21,482 bases of DNA from Pseudomonadota bacterium (GTDB lineage: Bacteria > SAR324 > XYD2-FULL-50-16 > JAHJRI01): contig JAKSDL010000111.1 in NCBI GenBank assembly GCA_022360105.1, positions 1-21,482 of the forward strand, in the 5' to 3' direction. The notes beneath the pieces are model-generated. The model was given only the letters and a program-made list of their open reading frames with translations. It ran no database searches and was not told where the DNA came from. Within the stretch, counting starts at the first letter, position 1; each line of letters starts with the position of its first letter. Positions 16,059-21,482 of the stretch are shown in pieces. Both the position numbers and the translations under genes were made by a program.

Positions 16059-17027
16059 ATGGAAACTATGAAAACCGAATTGGAAGAAACAGATTTACCA
16101 GTCGTTGAAGAAAAGAGTGAGAATCTCACCAAACTCGCCTACTACCGGTTTATCAAAAACAAGATGGCCGTCGTGAGTGCTGTCTTTATCATACTCCTTA
16201 TTATTGTTGCAGCCTTTGCTCCTTTTTTTGCGCCTCAACACTATGCTGAAGAGGATTTTTTGAGAGGATATCTCGCACCTGGAGCACAAGAAGAATTCAT
16301 CTTAGGAACCGATTTTCTGGGTCGTGACTATCTTAGCAGGATCATTTATGGAGCGAGAGTTTCCGTAGCCGTTGCGATCATTGGAGCATTTACCAGTTTT
16401 GTGATTGGCGTTGTTTACGGACTGATCTCAGGTTACATAGGAGGCAAGGTTGATGAATGGATGATGAGGGTGGTGGATATTCTCTACGCGGTTCCTACCC
16501 TGCTGTTTATCATTCTGATTATGGTTTATTTTCGATCCGGTAAACCTGAAGATTTCACCGGGCTAAAGGCATTTTTCTACAATATTGATGACTCCATGGG
16601 AGGAATGCTTTTTATTTTTATTGGTATCGGATTAACATCCTGGTTAAGAATGGCAAGAATTGTAAGGGCCGAGACCCTTTCCATGAAACAGCGTGAATTC
16701 ATCGAAGCCGCTGTTTCACAGGGATTCACCAAAGTACGGATTGTGTTTCGCCGTATATTGCCTAACATCGTCGGCCCCTGCATTATTGCCGAATCCATGG
16801 AAATTCCAGCTTACATCTTATACGAAGCATTTCTGAGTTTTATTGGACTGGGAGTCAACCCACCTATGCCCAGCTGGGGCGGAATGATTTCTGAAGGGAT
16901 ACAAGGTATGAGATCATACCCTCATTTGATTCTGTTGCCTTCGATTGCAATGACCATAACCGTGCTTGCATTCAATTTTTTCGGAGATGGATTGCGAGAT
17001 GCTATTGATCCAAAATTAAAAGATTAG
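16059..17027 (+). CDS. oppC: Oligopeptide-type ABC permease, OppC/DppC family
   Basis: The second channel subunit, partner of the OppB-like protein. I start it at the ATG at 16059 (322 aa) because the frame open from 16020 begins with TTG and adds residues unlike the family. The ATG at 16068 is equally possible, since no ribosome site decides. An acidic tail precedes the OppC N-terminal segment LAYYRFIKNKMAVVS (26-40) and the first membrane span. LGTDFLGRDYLSRIIYGAR at 82-100 is the usual signature after the first loop. The coupling loop is at 213-236 (EFIEAAVSQGFTKVRIVFRR). A charged external stretch at about 158-180 lies between spans. The end GDGLRDAIDPKLKD is characteristic. Confidence 0.92.
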   Translation: METMKTELEETDLPVVEEKSENLTKLAYYRFIKNKMAVVSAVFIILLIIVAAFAPFFAPQHYAEEDFLRGYLAPGAQEEFILGTDFLGRDYLSRIIYGARVSVAVAIIGAFTSFVIGVVYGLISGYIGGKVDEWMMRVVDILYAVPTLLFIILIMVYFRSGKPEDFTGLKAFFYNIDDSMGGMLFIFIGIGLTSWLRMARIVRAETLSMKQREFIEAAVSQGFTKVRIVFRRILPNIVGPCIIAESMEIPAYILYEAFLSFIGLGVNPPMPSWGGMISEGIQGMRSYPHLILLPSIAMTITVLAFNFFGDGLRDAIDPKLKD

Positions 17028-17061
17028 ACAAAACAATTTGATTGCACCTTCTAGAGGATTC

Positions 17062-18060
17062 ATGAACGACAATAATCAAACCAATGATAATCAATCCCCA
17101 CTGTTACACGTTAAGGATTTAAATGTTGCATTCTTTTTGCGGCAGGGAGTTGTCAAAGCCGTAAACAATGTAAACCTTCAGATCAATAAAGGGGAAACCT
17201 TGGGCATTGTGGGTGAGTCAGGTTGTGGAAAAAGCGTAACCTCTCTTGCATTGATCAGGCTCATCAACGAACCGGGAAGGATTTTAAGCGGTGAAGTGCA
17301 CCTAAACGGATACGATATTTTGCAACTGAGTAATAAAGAGATGCGAAGTATCAGGGGAGACAGGATCTCAATGATATTCCAGGATCCCATGACCTGTCTG
17401 AATCCCGTTATGTCCATCGGTAAGCAAATGACCGAAACGCTTATCAAAAACAAAAAGGTGAAAAAGAAGGAAGCCCTGGAAAGAGCCGAATTCATGCTAA
17501 AGGAAGTTGGAATCCCAACTCCAAAAAGGCAATTAGCTGCTTATCCCCATGAACTTAGTGGAGGAATGCGACAGCGAATTATGATTGCAATGGCTTTAAT
17601 CTGCGAACCCGAATTATTGATTGCAGATGAGCCAACAACTGCGCTTGATGTAACAATCCAGGCTCAAATCCTTGAACTGATGAAAGAACTTCAGGAAAAG
17701 TTCAATACCGCCATAATAATGATTACGCACGATTTGGGAATCATCGCAGAAATGGCTGATAAAGTAGCAGTGATGTATGCAGGTGACATCGTGGAAAAAG
17801 CGGATGTCGACAAATTGTTTGATAATCCGTCACATCCTTACACAAAAGGGCTAATGAAGGCGATACCTTCAACCAGTGAACTACTCTCCAATGAGGAACG
17901 TTTATACAATATCCCGGGATCTGTACCTCCGCTGATTGATCTTCCCCCGGGTTGCAAATTCGCTGCCCGGTGTTCTGAAGCATTCGATAAATGCACAAAA
18001 ACCAGACCGGAACTAATCGATAAAGAAAATCACTCTATCCGCTGTTATTTGTACGAATAA
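17062..18060 (+). CDS. oppD: Oligopeptide-type ABC ATPase, OppD/DppD family
   Basis: One of two cytosolic ATPases powering the importer. The frame is open from a TTG at 17038, but AGAGGA just before the ATG at 17062 identifies the start, giving 332 aa. Numbered from there: Walker A GESGCGKS at 51-58, signature LSGGM at 165-169 and Walker B LLIADE at 185-190 followed by the D-loop; the switch His is in MITHD. The C-terminal extension of the peptide-transporter family contains four cysteines (298, 304, 311, 328), a spacing that can bind an iron-sulfur cluster in some members. It lies 34 bp after the permease gene and 30 bp before the second ATPase gene. Confidence 0.94.
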   Translation: MNDNNQTNDNQSPLLHVKDLNVAFFLRQGVVKAVNNVNLQINKGETLGIVGESGCGKSVTSLALIRLINEPGRILSGEVHLNGYDILQLSNKEMRSIRGDRISMIFQDPMTCLNPVMSIGKQMTETLIKNKKVKKKEALERAEFMLKEVGIPTPKRQLAAYPHELSGGMRQRIMIAMALICEPELLIADEPTTALDVTIQAQILELMKELQEKFNTAIIMITHDLGIIAEMADKVAVMYAGDIVEKADVDKLFDNPSHPYTKGLMKAIPSTSELLSNEERLYNIPGSVPPLIDLPPGCKFAARCSEAFDKCTKTRPELIDKENHSIRCYLYE

Positions 18061-18090
18061 GACTTAATTTCACTATTTGGTGGTATCAAA

Positions 18091-19053
18091 ATGACAAACA
18101 TTTTAGAAGTCAAAAACTTAAAAACATATTTTCCCATTCGTGGTGGACTGATGCGTAGTGTGGTAAACTATGTGAGAGCAGTTGATGACGTATCATTCAA
18201 CCTTAAGGAAAACGAAACCCTTGGCCTGGTAGGAGAAAGCGGATGCGGAAAATCAACTGTCGGTAGGACCATCTTGCACCTGATTCCGCCAACAAGCGGA
18301 GAGGTGATCTTCGAAAATAAAAATCTGGAAGACTTTTCGTCAGAAGAATTGAGAAAAAACCGCATTCATATGCAGATGATCTTTCAAAATCCTCTGGCAT
18401 CGCTCAACCCCCGGTTGACGGTTCAGGATATTTTAACCGGTGCTGCGGTGTTTCATAAACTGATAGATAAAAAGGACGCAAAAGATCTGGCAGGTCGACT
18501 TATGGAGTATGTGGGCCTAAACAGAAAACAGCTTCAACGTTTTCCCCATGAGTTTAGTGGCGGTCAAAGCCAAAGAATTTGTATTGCTCGGGCGTTGGCT
18601 CTCAATCCAAAACTTTTGATTTGTGATGAGGCTGTTTCTGCGCTGGATGTGTCTGTACAAGCCCAGATTCTAAATCTTTTCAAAGATTTGCAATCAAAAT
18701 TTAAAATGTCTTATCTCTTTATCAGCCACGATATGGGAGTCATTCGCTATATCTCCGATCGTGTGGCGGTTATGTATTTAGGTAAAATAGTTGAAATCGC
18801 TACCAGAGATGAGTTCTTCAATAATTGCAAGCATCCTTATTCTAAAGCTTTACTTGAAGCCATTCCGGCAGCTCATCCGAAATTCAAGAAAAAGCACAAA
18901 ACAATCGAAGGCGATGTCCCCAGCCCAACAAAAGTTTATACGGGTTGTTCTTTTGCCGAACGTTGCCCCATGGCAGAAGAACGATGTAAGCATAATATTC
19001 CGCAATTAAGGGATACCGGTGATAATCACTTCGTAAGTTGCCATTTGGTTTAA
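18091..19053 (+). CDS. oppF: Oligopeptide-type ABC ATPase, OppF/DppF family
   Basis: The second ATPase of the importer, 320 aa. Walker A is GESGCGKST at 48-56, the signature HEFSGGQSQR at 153-162, Walker B LLICDE at 175-180 and the switch His213 in ISHD. All catalytic positions are present, so both ATPases look active. The C-terminal family extension carries Cys286, 292, 299 and 317, matching the spacing in the OppD-like partner. NYVRAVDDVSF at 26-36 is typical of OppF. It is the last gene of the operon, before a hairpin terminator. TTTGGTGG lies upstream of the ATG as a modest ribosome site. Confidence 0.94.
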   Translation: MTNILEVKNLKTYFPIRGGLMRSVVNYVRAVDDVSFNLKENETLGLVGESGCGKSTVGRTILHLIPPTSGEVIFENKNLEDFSSEELRKNRIHMQMIFQNPLASLNPRLTVQDILTGAAVFHKLIDKKDAKDLAGRLMEYVGLNRKQLQRFPHEFSGGQSQRICIARALALNPKLLICDEAVSALDVSVQAQILNLFKDLQSKFKMSYLFISHDMGVIRYISDRVAVMYLGKIVEIATRDEFFNNCKHPYSKALLEAIPAAHPKFKKKHKTIEGDVPSPTKVYTGCSFAERCPMAEERCKHNIPQLRDTGDNHFVSCHLV

Positions 19054-19075
19054 TAATCCCTCAAGACATTTCAAA

Positions 19076-19109
19076 AAGAATCGGCCTGAATTTCTGAAGG
19101 CTGATTCTT
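19076..19109 (+). terminator. Terminator of the permease/ATPase operon
   Basis: A 12-bp stem (19076-19087 with 19098-19109), one G-U pair and otherwise perfect, with a 10-nt loop. It starts 22 bp after the oppF stop. The A-run before it and the TCTTATTCCTC tract after it support Rho-independent termination. Confidence 0.7.
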
Positions 19110-19232
19110 ATTCCTCGCCATCCATTCAGACATGCAGTATCCAACCAAAACCCACGTTTAAATTGTAAATAATAGATCTAACCGTCCTTTAGGAATTGCA
19201 TGATTTTGCCAATTAGTATGAACCGCAGCCAT

Positions 19233-19282
19233 GTGTCATGTCGGACTTAATCCGGCATCTAAAACCAGCCAGCCAATGACAC
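19233..19282. repeat. REP-like palindrome (CGGACTTAATCCG type)
   Basis: An 8-bp stem with one G-U pair (19238-19245 with 19251-19258) around CTTAA is framed by GTGTCAT at 19233-19239 and its complement at 19276-19282. Similar TCATGcCGGACTTgATCCGGCATC palindromes are widely dispersed in bacterial genomes, so this looks like one slightly decayed copy. It lies 3' of both converging genes. Confidence 0.5.
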
Positions 19283-19334
19283 CTGTTTAGATTCTGGCTC
19301 ATGAGATGCGAAAGAAAAATCGATCTGACACGTA

Positions 19335-21482
19335 TCAGGGTTTCCAGTTCCTGCATTCAGGATCTTTAATCAAGTCTGACTTTGTTAAAAGTAAATAAGG
19401 ATAGGCAAATGCCATGGCATCATTTTGAACTTCCCGCGGAGGTTCGTCCCCCTTATAAGGAGCGATCATTAATGAAAGACATTGTTTTTTTCCATTGTAG
19501 GAAGGTGCAAGCGGATCAAGGTGATCGGAGGTCATAAACGCCCCCATTTTTCCCAGGCCTGTTACTGCGGTTGGATATTTAAACTGCCTGCCAAAATAGG
19601 TTCCAAAGGGGTTTAGGTGGATATTGGTTTCTCCTCCGGTCTTTCTGGTGCGCATTGGGCAGAACGCAAAACTGGAATTGGTTTCCACGGTTTGAGCAAT
19701 CAATAAACCTTTTGTTCCATCACTGACAGCAACCCAGCCATTGGTAATCTGATTGTTAAACGCATCCAATTCATGATTTTTTGAAAAATCAGCATAGTTT
19801 ATCTGATAGGAACTAACATGCCCGAAATAATTATGCTTCCAGACTTTGAGATGATTGCGGCTGGTTCCGAAAAAAGTAGGAACCAGTTCGCAAGGCATAA
19901 TCTCTATCCAATTTCCGTCCCAAGCTTTTCCCAGCCTTTCAGCTCGTTCCCTGCTGTATTTTTGAAACGAGGTAATCGGGTATTTCAAACTCATATCAAC
20001 ATATAAATAGGGCAGGCTCTCGGCTATTTTGAATTGTCGTTTGACTTCAACTTTTTTGCCTCCTGCAGCTTTGAGCAATAATTCGGTACGTTGCCGTCGA
20101 ACCATTAACTGTCCTGCCCCAGTCGTGTTAAATTCTACGTCTTTCCACTCTTCTGCATCCGTACGATGACGAGCATAGGTAATTGCTGTATTAAACCCGT
20201 TATCACCAATAAATTCATGACCTCGAAAGATCAATCCAACGACGTTGTTTTGATCATCAAATCGGCACGTTAAATCGGAATTCTCAAGGATGTTTGCTGA
20301 TAATGCCCTTTGGGATGATTTTGACGATTCATTTTCAAGTTCATCAGTCTCAATAAGCTTGTAGTCCTTCTTTTCATAAGGTTCAAAGCTTTCCAGAAAA
20401 TAAAGCTGTGCCCTTTTTTCACCCTGCTCATTGACTCCGTAAACCATAATGTGCGGAACGTCACTGCCGGAATCATCTACTAAAGAAATACAACCCGTTT
20501 TATCTTCAGGAATGTTTTGTAGTCTCAGTTTTACAAGGCTTTTGGATGGTACCGACTGGAATTTGAAAACATCTGTGTCTTGACCACGTTTATAGTCGAC
20601 CAGGGAAAAGGATTCGGCGTCTCTGGATTCATTATAAAATATTTCAGCCACCCCAAAAGCTTTAAAGGCCTGATCAACAGATCCTCGGACTATATTTTGG
20701 GCTATCTGCAAACGACTGGCATTCATGATCGGTGTTGATAAGCCAAAATGAGTGGTGGAAAAGCTCTTAATCCTTTCCTCATATGATGATTCGAGGAGCG
20801 CATCGACCTCTTTTGCGATTCCCTTGTTGTTGACCAACTCCAACACACGCCTTGTCTGTAACTCAAGAAGCCTTGATCGTTCAATACCCGTCCACAATCG
20901 CTGGTTGCTCCATTTCTCCGCCCAGCTGGAGTAACCATCGAAGCTGCCGTCTGCCGTATCCTGTCTGATTTCAATGGTTCTGATGGGATCATGTTCCTTC
21001 AGATATTTACCCGGTGTCGTATATTCGATGAAATCCAGACCATCCAAACTATCGACCAAACCTGATAATCCCTGTAACGACGAATAAACCTTGTTCACCA
21101 GTGGGAAATCCATTCCAATCCAGAAATCATCGTCAGCATCCATATCGACTAAAACCATTAAATCCGTTGGTTCATGCAACTCCAGCTGTTGTTTCCGAAT
21201 CTTTTTCACCCACTTCAAAAGAGAGATGTTATCCACAAGATCACCCGTGTTGTAAGCAGGAATGAGAGTCAATGTTTCCTCAATGCCTTCGTATTTTAAT
21301 GTTAAGGGATTAAAACGTTCCACGAGTGATAATGGCGGGATGAAATTGCTGAAGGTGTTAAATGGTAGCGCACTATTGAAAAGACTGATCGATTCAATGC
21401 CATGTTGTTGATAAGCCTTAAGTTGAATCGGAGTGAACATCATTTCCTGAGGCCTTACCATAGGCTCATATGAACCGAAAAT
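19335..21482 (-). CDS. Glycoside-hydrolase-like protein (GH38/GH57-type), 5'-truncated by window
   Basis: The frame stays open to the window edge, so the true start is probably outside; the ATG at 21461 would give 708 aa. Numbered from that ATG, the first ~250 residues look like the catalytic half of a GH38- or GH57-like enzyme. VDMDADDDF at 105-113 contains acidic residues, and DGSFDGYSSWAEKWSN at 171-186 is followed by a helix with TGIERSRLLELQTRR, as in the helical domain of mannosidase-like proteins. The remainder is rich in beta-strand patterns, fitting the large beta-sandwich of GH38 C-termini. Such enzymes remove sugars, often mannose, from polysaccharides or glycans. The exact family and the catalytic residues cannot be fixed here. 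It is convergent with the transporter operon. Confidence 0.6.
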   Translation of the reverse strand: MFGSYEPMVRPQEMMFTPIQLKAYQQHGIESISLFNSALPFNTFSNFIPPLSLVERFNPLTLKYEGIEETLTLIPAYNTGDLVDNISLLKWVKKIRKQQLELHEPTDLMVLVDMDADDDFWIGMDFPLVNKVYSSLQGLSGLVDSLDGLDFIEYTTPGKYLKEHDPIRTIEIRQDTADGSFDGYSSWAEKWSNQRLWTGIERSRLLELQTRRVLELVNNKGIAKEVDALLESSYEERIKSFSTTHFGLSTPIMNASRLQIAQNIVRGSVDQAFKAFGVAEIFYNESRDAESFSLVDYKRGQDTDVFKFQSVPSKSLVKLRLQNIPEDKTGCISLVDDSGSDVPHIMVYGVNEQGEKRAQLYFLESFEPYEKKDYKLIETDELENESSKSSQRALSANILENSDLTCRFDDQNNVVGLIFRGHEFIGDNGFNTAITYARHRTDAEEWKDVEFNTTGAGQLMVRRQRTELLLKAAGGKKVEVKRQFKIAESLPYLYVDMSLKYPITSFQKYSRERAERLGKAWDGNWIEIMPCELVPTFFGTSRNHLKVWKHNYFGHVSSYQINYADFSKNHELDAFNNQITNGWVAVSDGTKGLLIAQTVETNSSFAFCPMRTRKTGGETNIHLNPFGTYFGRQFKYPTAVTGLGKMGAFMTSDHLDPLAPSYNGKKQCLSLMIAPYKGDEPPREVQNDAMAFAYPYLLLTKSDLIKDPECRNWKP

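Noticed and set aside
17038..17061. TTG start for the OppD-like ATPase
   Set aside because: AGAGGA stands directly before the ATG at 17062, and the TTG lies 10 bp after the permease stop without a ribosome site.

Overview
The window is ordinary-looking bacterial chromosome, AT-leaning, with a Gram-negative style gene set. It carries a partial histidine-degradation (hut) cluster, an HD-GYP signalling protein, two small metabolic or nucleic-acid genes, a complete oligopeptide-type ABC transporter with two binding proteins, and the 3' part of a glycoside-hydrolase-like gene. The long form of urocanate hydratase (673 aa), the short arginase-fold HutG and the Cys-rich winged-helix ferredoxin point to an environmental, probably anaerobic or facultative lineage such as Desulfobacterota or the KSB1, Calditrichota or Marinimicrobia groups. 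I cannot resolve the phylum from this sequence.

Layout: two 180-bp repeat elements with inverted ends lie at 37-420. hutG and hutC form a leftward pair (486-2236). Divergent from them, hutU and hutI run rightward (2401-5865). The hutC-hutU gap holds two TGTA-N2-TACA-type operators, so HutC probably represses both arms and is relieved by urocanate. HutU, HutI and HutG together convert urocanate to glutamate plus formamide. The first enzyme, histidine ammonia-lyase (HutH), is not in the window. A leftward membrane-anchored PAS/HD-GYP protein (5911-7824) is convergent with hutI. Next come a 2'-5' RNA ligase-like phosphoesterase (8436-9008) and a winged-helix, multi-cluster iron-sulfur protein (9193-10197).

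The right half encodes a peptide-type importer: a secreted binding protein (10693-12429), a lipoprotein binding protein (12736-14361), two permeases (15044-17027) and two ATPases (17062-19053). Both binding-protein genes sit in their own transcription context, with long leaders and hairpins after them. The permease and ATPase genes form a tight operon ending in a good hairpin terminator at 19076-19109. A leftward glycoside-hydrolase-like gene (GH38/GH57-like) runs off the right edge of the window.

I found no clear novel defence or mobile system. The most interesting signals are the paired MITE-like elements, the phased double hut operator, a three-segment stem-loop between hutU and hutI, the double binding-protein arrangement, and the uncharacterised iron-sulfur winged-helix protein.
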